Part shown: positions 35,123 to 43,695 of the stretch, in pieces | How positions within the stretch are numbered: the first letter of the stretch is position 1 | Layout of the letters: the number at the start of each line of letters is the position of its first letter | Source: DATIKM01 sp035477595 | Lineage (GTDB): Bacteria; Armatimonadota; Chthonomonadetes; Chthonomonadales; CAJBBX01 | NCBI GenBank assembly: GCA_035477595.1 | Contig: DATIKM010000028.1 | Coordinates: 36,892-100,891 of the forward strand | Length of the DNA: 64,000 bases | Direction of reading: 5' to 3' | Position numbers and translations under genes: made by a program | The notes under the pieces: generated by a model | What the model saw: only the letters and a program-made list of their open reading frames with translations | What the model was told of the DNA's origin: nothing | Databases searched by the model: none

Positions 35123-35157
35123 CCGTCCGTGCTGGACTTGCCTCCAAGGAGCCGTCG

Positions 35158-35715
35158 ATGCTGGAGCTACAGGCAGGATCGGACGACCTGCGCGCCCGGC
35201 TCGCGGCTGTCCGCCTGCTTGCGATGGACGTGGACGGCGTGCTGACCGACGGGGGCATTATGCTCGCGGACGACGAGGTGGAGTTGAAGCGCTTCCACGT
35301 CGTCGACGGCATGGGGTTGCGCCTTGCGATGCTCGCGGGGCTTACAGTCGCCTGGGTCTCGGGTCGCGAGAGCGTCGCTGTCGAGCGGCGCGCGCGCGAG
35401 CTCGACGTCGTCCACCTCCTCCAGGGCGTGTCCAACAAGGAGCGCGCCCTGGCGACTCTGACGGCGGAGCTCGGGGTCGACCGCGCCGCCGTGGCGTACA
35501 TCGGCGACGACTGGAATGACCTCCCGGCGTTCTCGGTTTCGGGCGTGCGATTCGCGCCAGCCTCGGCGCCTGCCGAGATTAAGGGCGCCGTCGACATGGT
35601 GACGGAGTGCGCGGGCGGGCAGGGCGCGGTGCGTGAGGTGTGCGACCTGTTGCTGAGAGCGCAGGGGAAGTACCATGCGGCGGTGGAGGCCTACCTGCAA
35701 GAGGCGCGCAGATAG
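35158..35715 (+). CDS. kdsC: KDO-8-phosphate phosphatase
   Basis: HAD-family phosphatase of 185 aa removing phosphate from KDO 8-phosphate. It has MDVDGVLTDGG (Asp nucleophile pair), VSGRES, KERALATL and YIGDDWNDLPAF. Length and lack of a cap domain fit KdsC. Adjacent to kdsD, and 39 bases before miaA. Confidence 0.93.
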   Translation: MLELQAGSDDLRARLAAVRLLAMDVDGVLTDGGIMLADDEVELKRFHVVDGMGLRLAMLAGLTVAWVSGRESVAVERRARELDVVHLLQGVSNKERALATLTAELGVDRAAVAYIGDDWNDLPAFSVSGVRFAPASAPAEIKGAVDMVTECAGGQGAVREVCDLLLRAQGKYHAAVEAYLQEARR

Positions 35716-35754
35716 CCGTGGTGCTGGCGGTCGCCGGAGGGAAGTGCGGCCAAG

Positions 35755-36768
35755 GTGGAGGTTGGCGTGTCGGCGCCTGACGCGGAGACGGACGGCCCGG
35801 CAGTGGTGGCGATTGTGGGTCCGACGGCGGTGGGCAAGTCGGCCGTCGCGCTCGAGGTGGCCGGCGCTCTGGGCGGCGAGATCCTGAGCGCGGACTCGGT
35901 CAAAGTCTACCGGGGCCTTGACATCGGGAGCGCAAAGCCAAGTGCGTCGGATCGGAGACGCGCGCCCCATCACCTGCTCGATGTGGCCGAGCCTGGCGAG
36001 CAGTTCAGCGTGGCGCTCTTTGTGGCGCTGGCGCGGGCAGCGCTGCGCTCGATGGCGGAACGCGGCAAGGCGTGTGTTGTCGACGGAGGATCCGGTCTCT
36101 ACATGCGCGCGCTGCTCGATGGTTCAGCGCTGACCGGGGTCCCGGAGGCGCCGCAGATACGTCAGCGGCTGGAGGAAGAGGCGGAGAGCCTCGGAACTCC
36201 CGCACTGCACGCGCGTCTGGCGTGCGAGGATCCGGTCGTGGCAGCGCGCATCCATCGTAATGACCGGAAGCGGATCGTGCGCGCGCTGGAGGTGCTGGAG
36301 GCGTCCGGGGTGCCGATGTCGGAGCTGCACGCGCGCGATGCGGCGACGCGCCGCCCGATCCAGGCGGCGCGCATCGGGCTGACGGCCCCGCGGGACTGGC
36401 TGCACCGCCGGATCGACGAGCGGGCTGACGCTATGGTGGCGAGCGGTCTGGTGGAAGAGGTCCGCGGGTTGCTGCGGAGCGGGTTGTCGCGCCGCGCGCC
36501 GGGCCTTACATCGCTCGGGTACAGAGAGATCGGCGGCTTCCTGGCGGGCGAACAGAGCTTGGGGGAGGCCGTAGCCGAGATGAAGCGCAACACGCGGCGC
36601 TTCGCCAAGCGGCAGATGACGTGGTTTCGCGCGGACCCGGCGATCGAGTGGTTCGATGTCACTCAGACGCCGCGTTCGGCAATCGTGGCGGCCGCTGTCG
36701 GCTACGTCAGCGGCCGACGTGTTTCGTTTGACGGCGCTCTCGAGCTTTGGAGGAGGCCATCATCGTGA
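35755..36768 (+). CDS. miaA: tRNA dimethylallyltransferase MiaA
   Basis: Adds a dimethylallyl group to A37 of tRNAs that read codons starting with U, 337 aa. P-loop GPTAVGKS near residue 24, SADSVKVYRGLDIGSAKP, HHLLDV and GGSGLYMRALL are characteristic; KRNTRRFAKRQMTWFR closes the catalytic part. The last 35 residues extend beyond that. GTG start at 35755 (a further GTG is four codons on). hfq starts inside its last four bases. Confidence 0.95.
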   Translation: MEVGVSAPDAETDGPAVVAIVGPTAVGKSAVALEVAGALGGEILSADSVKVYRGLDIGSAKPSASDRRRAPHHLLDVAEPGEQFSVALFVALARAALRSMAERGKACVVDGGSGLYMRALLDGSALTGVPEAPQIRQRLEEEAESLGTPALHARLACEDPVVAARIHRNDRKRIVRALEVLEASGVPMSELHARDAATRRPIQAARIGLTAPRDWLHRRIDERADAMVASGLVEEVRGLLRSGLSRRAPGLTSLGYREIGGFLAGEQSLGEAVAEMKRNTRRFAKRQMTWFRADPAIEWFDVTQTPRSAIVAAAVGYVSGRRVSFDGALELWRRPSS

Positions 36769-37127
36769 GCAAGCAACAGCTCAACCTGCAGGACATTTTC
36801 CTGAACCAGGTCCGCAAGGACAGCATCAGCGTCACCATCTACCTGATCGGCGGCGTTCAGTTGCGGGGCGTGGTTCGGGGTTTCGACGCGTTCACCATCC
36901 TGCTGGACGCGGTGGGCAGGCCTACACAGCTCGTCTACAAGCATGCGGTCACGTCGGTCGTGCCGTCGCGCCCCGTGCCCAACTTCGGTGGCGACAGCCA
37001 TCGCGAGGGTCACGCGCACGTGCGCCCGGGGCCGGTTGGGGCCGGACCCGCTGCCCCGGCGCCTCAGGCGCCTACGGGCGCGCCGCCACCGCCGCCGGCT
37101 GCCGGGGAGCAGAGCACAGGGGCGTAG
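36765..37127 (+). CDS. hfq: RNA chaperone Hfq with a long C-terminal tail
   Basis: Sm-like RNA chaperone, 120 aa. Residues 1-70 are the Hfq core: NLQDIFLNQVRKDS, GVVRGFDAFTILL and the Sm2 motif LVYKHAVTSV with Tyr58-Lys59-His60. The tail (71-120) is Pro/Gly/Ala-rich with few charges. AGGAGG (36751-36756) lies 8 bases before a GTG start that overlaps the miaA stop, so miaA and hfq are coupled as in many phyla. Confidence 0.93.
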   Translation: MSKQQLNLQDIFLNQVRKDSISVTIYLIGGVQLRGVVRGFDAFTILLDAVGRPTQLVYKHAVTSVVPSRPVPNFGGDSHREGHAHVRPGPVGAGPAAPAPQAPTGAPPPPPAAGEQSTGA

Positions 37128-37213
37128 CGACCGCTCTCCCGGTCGTCCGAAGGCCTCAGGTGACGCCATGCGGAGACTAGCTGCAAGCATCTCAGATAGG
37201 CGAAGTGGCAGAT

Positions 37214-38053
37214 ATGAAGTTCACCAAGATGCACGGCATCGGCAATGACTTCGTGGTCGTCGACTGCCTTAACAACGATTTGCCAGAGGATGAGCTGCCG
37301 GAGATCAGCCGGCGGGTCACTCACCGGAAGTTCGGCATCGGAGGCGACGGCCTGATCCTGGTGTTGCCGTCGCGGAAGGCCGGCTTCCGCATGCGGATGT
37401 TCAACCCGGATGGCAGCGAAGCAGAGATGTGCGGGAATGGCATACGCTGCTTCGCCAAGTACGTGTTCGACAGGCGGATCGCCACGGATACAACAGTCAC
37501 CGTGGAGACACTCGCTGGAGTCAAGACGCTGAAGGTGCAGCCGAAGGGAACGCGCGCGGAGAGCGTCCAGGTCGACATGGGTCAGCCCGTGCTGCGGCGA
37601 TCGGAGATTCCGATGCGTGGCGAGGATTCCGACCGCGTTCTGGCTGAGCCGCTGAAGGCCGACGGGCGCAGGTTCCTCGTCACGGCCGTGTCGATGGGCA
37701 ACCCGCACGCGGTCATTCTGGACGAGAGGATCGACGACGCGGAAGTGGCGCGATTCGGCCCGTTGATCGAGAACCACAAGCTCTTCCCGCAGCGCGCCAA
37801 CGTGCAGTTCGTGCAGGTCCGCAGCACCACGGACATCGTGGTACGCACATGGGAACGCGGAGCGGGCATCACGCTAGCATGCGGGACGGGAGCTTGCGCC
37901 TCGGTGGTGGCGGGTGCGCTGAGCGGGAAGACCGCGCGACGTGTCTGCGTGCACCTCCCCGGTGGCGATCTCACGGTCGACTGGACGGGCGACAACCGCG
38001 TGCTGATGACGGGTCCGGCCGAGGAGGTGTTCGAGGGCGAGATGCCGCTCTGA
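37214..38053 (+). CDS. dapF: Diaminopimelate epimerase
   Basis: Converts LL-DAP to meso-DAP for lysine and peptidoglycan, 279 aa. Cofactor-free with two catalytic cysteines, in EMCGNGIRCFAKY and in LACGTGACAS. It starts with MKFTKMHGIGNDF, so ATG 37214 is preferred over GTG 37205. It implies meso-DAP in the wall. Confidence 0.96.
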   Translation: MKFTKMHGIGNDFVVVDCLNNDLPEDELPEISRRVTHRKFGIGGDGLILVLPSRKAGFRMRMFNPDGSEAEMCGNGIRCFAKYVFDRRIATDTTVTVETLAGVKTLKVQPKGTRAESVQVDMGQPVLRRSEIPMRGEDSDRVLAEPLKADGRRFLVTAVSMGNPHAVILDERIDDAEVARFGPLIENHKLFPQRANVQFVQVRSTTDIVVRTWERGAGITLACGTGACASVVAGALSGKTARRVCVHLPGGDLTVDWTGDNRVLMTGPAEEVFEGEMPL

Positions 38054-38084
38054 GGCGGCCCCTCGCCGAGGGGAGGGCAAGCCG

Positions 38085-38894
38085 TTGCGCTTCAGCATCT
38101 GCAATGAGACCTTCCAAGGCTGGGAGTGGGAGCGCACGTGCGCGTTCGTGGCGGAGTGCGGCTACGGAGGCGTGGAGGTCGCGCCGTTCACGCTGGCGCC
38201 CGACGTGCGTGCGATCGACGCGGCGCGCCGGCGGCAGTTGCGAGCGGCTGCAGAGGAGCACGGCCTGGCGATCAGCGCCCTCCACTGGCTGCTGGTCTCG
38301 CCGGATGGTCTCTCGCTGACGACGGCAGACGCAGCCGTCCGTGCGCATACATCCGACTACCTGGTGGCGCTGGCCGACTTCGCGGGTGATCTTGGCGTAG
38401 GTGTGATGGTGCTCGGGTCGCCGCGCCAGCGGTGGATCGCCAACGGGGATTCGCCGAGCGATGCGCGCGCGCGCTTCCTCGAAGCGCTGTTGCCCGCCCT
38501 GGACTGCGCGTCAACGCGCGGCGTTCGCATCTGCCTGGAACCCCTGCCGCCTCCGGAGGCGAACTTCCTGCTCACCCTCGACGAGGTGGCCGCGATGCTG
38601 AGGGAGTTGCGCCACCCGGCGGCGTGCACGATCCTCGACGTGAAGAGCGCCTCCGCCGAGGGCCGCCCGGTGGACTCGCTCCTGCGGTCCCACAGCGCGA
38701 TCATCGGCCACATCCACGCGAACGACGCGAACCGGCGCGGTCCTGGCTTTGGAGACACCGACTTTCGCCCTATCCTGAGCGCCGCTCAGGAGTGCGGGTA
38801 CGACGGATGGGTCTCGGTGGAGGTTTTCGACTACCAGCCGTCACCCGAGGTCATCGCGACGGAGAGCCTGCGCTACCTGCGCTCCTGCCTGTGA
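38085..38894 (+). CDS. Sugar phosphate isomerase/epimerase-like TIM-barrel protein
   Basis: Protein of 269 aa of the xylose-isomerase-like TIM-barrel (AP endonuclease 2) superfamily. Metal-ligand candidates are Glu in CLEPLPP, Asp in ILDVKSA, His in IGHIHANDAN and Glu in SVEVFDY. Such enzymes isomerise or epimerise sugars and their acids. TTG start at 38085 with GGGGAGGG upstream. Substrate unknown. Confidence 0.8.
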   Translation: MRFSICNETFQGWEWERTCAFVAECGYGGVEVAPFTLAPDVRAIDAARRRQLRAAAEEHGLAISALHWLLVSPDGLSLTTADAAVRAHTSDYLVALADFAGDLGVGVMVLGSPRQRWIANGDSPSDARARFLEALLPALDCASTRGVRICLEPLPPPEANFLLTLDEVAAMLRELRHPAACTILDVKSASAEGRPVDSLLRSHSAIIGHIHANDANRRGPGFGDTDFRPILSAAQECGYDGWVSVEVFDYQPSPEVIATESLRYLRSCL

Positions 38895-39516
38895 CGGCAG
38901 CCCTGCCGAGGCGGGCCTCGTCGTTGCGCAGCGCCCCATTGGCTGCCTTGGCGCGAGCACGACCTGGAAGCGCACGCGGTCCGATGCGCGCCCGGTTCGC
39001 GACAACCCGGCCCGTGGCGAGGTCCTTTGCCACGTAGCCGCGAGACGGCGCCCGACCCCGTATCGTCGCGAGACACACCGTTACGGTACCGAGCACGGGC
39101 GCGGCGCTGCTCCCGGTCGTGCTGGCCCGTCGGGAAGGGCGATGCCTGTGCCCGGAGCGGCGCTCTGTCCGTTTGGTAGAGGTCGAACCAGACCGAGCGG
39201 TGGATGCTCGTCACGCCGGACATACCCTCAGCGCGGCTCTGTCCCGTGACCAGGGCCGAGCGGGGCTGGCTCTTGTTGGCGTTCAGACGGTAGGTGGCGC
39301 ACCGCGCTTCGGCCTGGCTTGCGGCAATGCCGCGGATCAAGGCGGCCCCCCCGAGCGCCGGACAGCGGTGTAGGCTCCGTAGCCACGCGCCCACCCGGAC
39401 CATCACACGGCGCGGCCGTTCGCCCTGTCCTGGAAGCCGGGGTTCGTGATGTCCGGCCGATCCCAGGACCGGGCAGGGACGCATGCGAGCAGGAGCACGA
39501 CAACGAGTCTCCTCAT
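38895..39516 (-). pseudogene. Decayed secreted carbohydrate-binding-domain gene
   Basis: On the minus strand a good ribosome site (GGGAGG) precedes an ATG at 39516, a signal peptide with a lipobox-like LLLAC and the phrase NPGFQD, but the frame ends at a TGA at 39405-39403 after 37 codons. Homology-like pieces continue in other frames: SVWFDLYQTD and PFPTGQHD, the pattern of a sugar-binding beta-sandwich (compare the F-P-x-G-T-H-D-W motif), about 39140-39210, and YVAKDLATGRVVANRA, back in the first frame, near 39000-39050. Several frameshifts or stops are needed to join them. I read it as a former CBM-like protein in the mannosidase operon; the sequence evidence for decay is direct, the family is inference. 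Confidence 0.55.
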
Positions 39517-39537
39517 CGTCGACCTCCCGTCAGGGCA

Positions 39538-42084
39538 TCAGGGGAGCGTGACCCTGCACGGCGGAGCGTTCCACGCCTCCACCTGCACCTCGCCTGCCCC
39601 TTCGGCGCCTATCCGGATCACTTCTCCGGGCACGGCCCACGGAACGTAGCCCCCGGCAAGGTACGGCCCCGCGTGGTCATGGATAGCGCACGCGCTTACG
39701 CCGAACGCGCTGCCCGTGCAGCGCACATCGAGGGCGCCCTGCCTCGCCACGGCAGTCAGGCTCGCCGGCGGCGCAGAGAGGAGCGGTGAGAGCGGCCCTT
39801 CGCCGAACGTCGAGAAGAGGTAGGTGTTTGGAGCGCACAGCCAGCCGTCAGGCTCCGGGGCGCGCAGCCGCACGCGGAGCGCGTACACGGAGGGCGCCTC
39901 TGCAGAGCGCAAGACCACTTCGATGAGGAACAGGCTGGTGGGCGCGGCTAGCTCCTGTGGCAGGGGCACCTCGCCCGCCGCGACGACGTGTCCGGACAGC
40001 GCATCGCACCATTGCCAGCACGCGCGGGCGTCCGGTGGCGGCGCCACGCATGCGTGGCACCAGAGGCGGGCCGCGATGCGGTCGCGGCAGGCCCACTGCA
40101 AACGGTCATAGGCTGCGCTGACATGCCATGGGGCGTAGGCAGCCTGGACGGCGTAGTAGGCGGGCTTCGGGTAGCCGAAGTAGTCCACGGCGTTCGTACA
40201 GCTTGCGTTCGGCCACGCCTCGTTCAGTTGCCATGGCAGGGTGCCCGCATTGCGCCACTGCCCGCGCCTGCCGGCCTCCACTGCGTACCGGAGGCCCTCG
40301 TACTGCACCCACTGGCTGGCCCGAACGAAGCTCTCGATGTCGGTGAGCGGCCCGAACAGTCTCTCCACGGCGGCCCGGTTCAGCCACCAGGCGCCGTGGT
40401 GCACCCACGCCGGGTTCGTGGAGTCCGGCGGCCAGAGCCGCTCCTCGGACAGCACGCGCCGCAGTGTGCGGAGGTTCGCAGCGCCCTCCGCGCCGAACTC
40501 GGAGTGGAGCAGCGGGTCGATCGCGTTGTAGAAGGCGTAGTGCGCAGGATCGCCCATGTACTGCCAGTTGCCGTGCACATCGTGCATGCGGCCGCAATTA
40601 GCGGGGTCGGCCGCGAACACCGGACCAGAGGGGGTGGTGGGGAGGAAGAGGCGGTCGGTGTCCTCTCGACGGACGACCTCATGAATCGCGTCGATGACCG
40701 GGTGCTCCTGCGTCAGCGGAACCCAGCCCTCGGACTCGAAGAGCTCATTTCCCCCGCACCACAGAACGAGAGACGGGTGGTTCCTGATCTGCGGCACGAT
40801 CCGCTCGGCCTGAGAGCGGACGTAGGCGACATACTCGGCGTCGCGCGAAGGGGAGTTCTGGATGCCCGACGACGACTGGAAGAAGTCCTGCCACACCAGA
40901 ATCCCAGCCTCGTCGCAGGCGTCGTAGAAGGCTTTCCTCTCGAGCAGCCCGCCTCCCCAGACGCGCAGCAGGTTGCAGTGGGCCCGTTGCGCCAGACGGA
41001 TCGCATGGCGGTACTCGGCCTCGTGTGGCCTGCCATAGAGCTGGTCGAGGGGTACCCAGTTCCATCCTTTGATGTAGGTGCGTACGCCGTTCAGTTCGAG
41101 CACGTAGGGCAGGGCATCCGGGGGAGCGCCCTCGTTGGGCAGGGCGCGGACCGTCCGGAATCCGGCACGAGCCTCACGTCGGTCCAGCGTGAGGTCGTCC
41201 GCCAGAACCGTCACGACGACGCGGTAGAGCGGCTGCGAGCCCATGCCGTTGGGCCACCAGAGCTGTGGTGTAGGTACGGTCACCGACAGAACGAGCCTGT
41301 GGCTGCCAGGCTCACGTGGGGCGGCGACCTCGGACGCGCCCACTTCCGACCCATCTGGCCCCACTGCCGCGAGCAGCACGCGCGCATCGCGCCCTTCGCG
41401 AACGTCGAGTGTCACTGCGGCATCGAGGACGCCCCGGCACCCGTCCTCGACGCGTGTCCGCAGATGCATGTCCGTGATGCGGAGCCCGTCCACGGCAGTC
41501 AGCGTCACGTTGCCGGTGATGCCGAGCGGCACAAGCCGCGTGCACCAGTCCCAGCCGTAGGCGAAGCGGGGTTTCCAGGTGCGGATGCGGCCCGTCCACC
41601 CAATCTGGCCCATCACCTCCGGCTCTCGCGGAGCCTTCTCGACGACCACCACGAGCCGGTTGCGCTCGCCGGGACGGAGAGCCGCGGTGGCGTCCACCTC
41701 GAATGGCGTGTAGGCGCCCGCGTGGTCCCCAAGGGCGCTCCCGTTCAGGAAGACGTGGGCGTGGTGGTCGACGGCTTCGAACTGGAGGAGCGCTGGACGG
41801 CCGCCCATCTCGGCCGGCGCCTCGAAGTCCTTCCAATAGACCCAGTCGCGGTCGCTTGTCCACTCGCACGCCCGGCTGTCGAGGTCGCGCCAGAACACGG
41901 GTACCTCGCCCGCCTCCATGAGGTCGCTCTGTACGTCGCCGGGAACCGTCGCTGGCGTCCACGGTGGGGCGCCTGGCTGCAGGCGGCACAGATCAACGTC
42001 CGCGTCGGCGACACGACGCCACACCCACTCGTGGGGCGGCAGCCCCATCACACGCCAGTCGGTTCCGCTCAGGACGAGCCTCAT
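39538..42084 (-). CDS. Beta-mannosidase-like glycoside hydrolase, family GH2
   Basis: Glycosidase of 848 aa with the GH2 layout: N-terminal jelly-roll (about 1-200, VPGDVQSDL and FAYGWDWCTRL), Ig-like domains, the TIM barrel (about 330-600) and C-terminal beta domains. The acid/base is Glu447 in LWCGGNE, the nucleophile Glu529 in HSEFGAEG. GYDWGPR-like, VWGGG and IRNHPS elements fit beta-mannosidase. No signal peptide, so probably cytosolic. ATG 42084 has GAGAGGAA upstream. It follows the OmpH-like gene by 15 bases and precedes the decayed carbohydrate-binding gene. Confidence 0.9.
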   Translation of the reverse strand: MRLVLSGTDWRVMGLPPHEWVWRRVADADVDLCRLQPGAPPWTPATVPGDVQSDLMEAGEVPVFWRDLDSRACEWTSDRDWVYWKDFEAPAEMGGRPALLQFEAVDHHAHVFLNGSALGDHAGAYTPFEVDATAALRPGERNRLVVVVEKAPREPEVMGQIGWTGRIRTWKPRFAYGWDWCTRLVPLGITGNVTLTAVDGLRITDMHLRTRVEDGCRGVLDAAVTLDVREGRDARVLLAAVGPDGSEVGASEVAAPREPGSHRLVLSVTVPTPQLWWPNGMGSQPLYRVVVTVLADDLTLDRREARAGFRTVRALPNEGAPPDALPYVLELNGVRTYIKGWNWVPLDQLYGRPHEAEYRHAIRLAQRAHCNLLRVWGGGLLERKAFYDACDEAGILVWQDFFQSSSGIQNSPSRDAEYVAYVRSQAERIVPQIRNHPSLVLWCGGNELFESEGWVPLTQEHPVIDAIHEVVRREDTDRLFLPTTPSGPVFAADPANCGRMHDVHGNWQYMGDPAHYAFYNAIDPLLHSEFGAEGAANLRTLRRVLSEERLWPPDSTNPAWVHHGAWWLNRAAVERLFGPLTDIESFVRASQWVQYEGLRYAVEAGRRGQWRNAGTLPWQLNEAWPNASCTNAVDYFGYPKPAYYAVQAAYAPWHVSAAYDRLQWACRDRIAARLWCHACVAPPPDARACWQWCDALSGHVVAAGEVPLPQELAAPTSLFLIEVVLRSAEAPSVYALRVRLRAPEPDGWLCAPNTYLFSTFGEGPLSPLLSAPPASLTAVARQGALDVRCTGSAFGVSACAIHDHAGPYLAGGYVPWAVPGEVIRIGAEGAGEVQVEAWNAPPCRVTLP

Positions 42085-42099
42085 CGAGGCCACTTCCTC

Positions 42100-42756
42100 T
42101 CAGGGCGTACGGCGCACTCGCGGCAACGCGATCGGGGTCATGTCGACGGTGGCGTATACGAGCGACGTGCTGTCGAAGACCTGACTGAAACCTCTGTCCC
42201 TGGCAATCTGGCCGACGATCGTTCGCACCTCGGCGGCCGCCCTGCGAGCCTCCACAGCCTCGCGCCGTTGGACCCTCTGGTCGTAGAGCCGCCTGAGTAG
42301 CGAGAAGGCATGCTGAGCTTGGGGCGGCATCGCGTTCAGGGCGCGGATGCGAGCGCGGTCGGCATCTGTCAGTTCGGAGTCGCTGATGGCCGAGAGCCGC
42401 TGCAACTCCTCCCGGCGGCCCTGCACGTCGGCTTCGATCTTCGCGGCTGCCTGCCTGGTGGCGTCGGTCTCCGGATCGGCGTTGATCGCCTCGCTGAACT
42501 GCTCCAGCTCCTCCGGCGTCGCGTAGATGAGCCTGCTGGTCCGGTCGAACCGCTCGAACATCTGCACGTGGTACGCCCGCAGGCGCTGGTCGGCCTGCGC
42601 GCGAGCATCGCTGGCGGCGATGAGCTGCTGCATGTCGACGTTCACCACGAGCCCGGGCGCGGGCGCCTGGCGAGCAGCGGCGAGCAGATAGGGAGCCGAG
42701 GCGATCAGGATCGCGGCGGCGATGATCGGCGAGACTGGCCCGGCAACACGTCTCAT
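42100..42756 (-). CDS. OmpH/Skp-like periplasmic chaperone
   Basis: Exported protein of 218 aa: signal peptide (about residues 1-28), then VVNVDMQQLIAAS, which is like the opening of OmpH/Skp, a long charged helical region (about 50-190) and an ending near GFSQVFDSTSLVYA, which matches the Skp family's V-x-D-x-x-x-V-L/V-Y end. Skp holds outer-membrane proteins in the periplasm. The helical part contains SDSELTDADRARIRAL and is longer than in Skp. Family assignment is by pattern. Confidence 0.72.
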   Translation of the reverse strand: MRRVAGPVSPIIAAAILIASAPYLLAAARQAPAPGLVVNVDMQQLIAASDARAQADQRLRAYHVQMFERFDRTSRLIYATPEELEQFSEAINADPETDATRQAAAKIEADVQGRREELQRLSAISDSELTDADRARIRALNAMPPQAQHAFSLLRRLYDQRVQRREAVEARRAAAEVRTIVGQIARDRGFSQVFDSTSLVYATVDMTPIALPRVRRTP

Positions 42757-42819
42757 GGTGCGGTACCCTCCTGAAGATGGCGTGCAGGCCGCCGCACGGA
42801 TGCGTTGCCGCCGCCCCTG

Positions 42820-43695
42820 TCAGTCATGGGGTCGGACCGCACGGCGGGACGTGGTGAACACATGCAACCTTCCGTCGTCGATCTCCGCGCGCACATGGCC
42901 ATCGAGGTCTGTGCGGAACACACGCGTCTGAGATCGTTTGAGTCGTTCCAAGGTGGTGGGGTGCGGATGTCCAAACCGGTTGCCGCGGCCGGCGGAGATC
43001 ACCGCCACCCTCGGGCGCACGCGCTCCAACCAGGTGTGTGAGGTCGACGTGTGACTGCCGTGGTGAGCAACCTTCAGGAGGTCTGCCCGCAAATCGGCAC
43101 TCGAGGCCATCGCCTCGTTCTCGGCTGCGGCGTCCGCGTCCCCTGTCAGCAGCACGATGGCACCCGCCGTCCGGAGGCGCATGATCAGGCTGCCGGTGTT
43201 GTCCGGCTCGCTCGAACGTTGATTGCACTGCGCTCCATGGAGGACGTCGACCCGAACGTCTCCGTCCCAGGTCATGCGGTCGCCGGCCAGCACCTCTACG
43301 ACCGGGACGCCCCGCTTCCGGGCCGTTGCCACAGCCTCTGCGCCAGACTCCTCAATCCCGCACGGTACGACCAGCCTGCCAGTGCGGAACCGCTCGATGA
43401 GCCATGGCGCGCCGCCCGCGTGGTCCGCATCCCCGTGCGTCAGCACGATCCCGCTGAGGCGGTTCACTCCTCGCGCTCGCAGCCAGTTTACCACCACGCC
43501 ACGAGCCGCACCGGGCGTGCCCGCATCCACGAGCCACACGCCGCCCCGGCAAGTCTCGACCACGATGGCATCCGCCTGGCCCACATCAAGGAAAGTGACC
43601 GACGGAGGCAAGCCAGGCCGCAGCGCGAGCCACCAGACCCACGCCGACGCAGCGCCGGCGATTGCCACCAGCATGCGCCACACGGCGACGGCCAC
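42820..43695 (-). CDS. ComEC C-terminal metallo-beta-lactamase part, encoded separately
   Basis: Protein of 291 aa with an N-terminal TM helix (about 5-25) and a ComEC-type metallo-beta-lactamase fold: DVGQADAIVVE (usual DVGQGD), LTHGDADHAGG (residues 86-95), LLTGDADAAAE, KVAHHGSHTSTS and ISAGRGNRFGHPHP. GTG at 43695 overlaps the stop of the channel gene in TAGTG, with AGGAGGT before it. In most bacteria this domain is fused to the channel and acts as nuclease on incoming DNA. Split genes may still form the same machine. Confidence 0.88.
   Translation of the reverse strand: MAVAVWRMLVAIAGAASAWVWWLALRPGLPPSVTFLDVGQADAIVVETCRGGVWLVDAGTPGAARGVVVNWLRARGVNRLSGIVLTHGDADHAGGAPWLIERFRTGRLVVPCGIEESGAEAVATARKRGVPVVEVLAGDRMTWDGDVRVDVLHGAQCNQRSSEPDNTGSLIMRLRTAGAIVLLTGDADAAAENEAMASSADLRADLLKVAHHGSHTSTSHTWLERVRPRVAVISAGRGNRFGHPHPTTLERLKRSQTRVFRTDLDGHVRAEIDDGRLHVFTTSRRAVRPHD

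Noticed and set aside
38873..39484. Intact 204-aa minus-strand gene
   Set aside because: Only its middle part looks protein-like, while the signal peptide and the last part are in another frame; better explained as a pseudogene.
39988..42300. 770-codon open frame on the plus strand
   Set aside because: It is antisense to the GH2 mannosidase, is rich in Arg/His/Val as expected of a GC-rich shadow, and has no family features.
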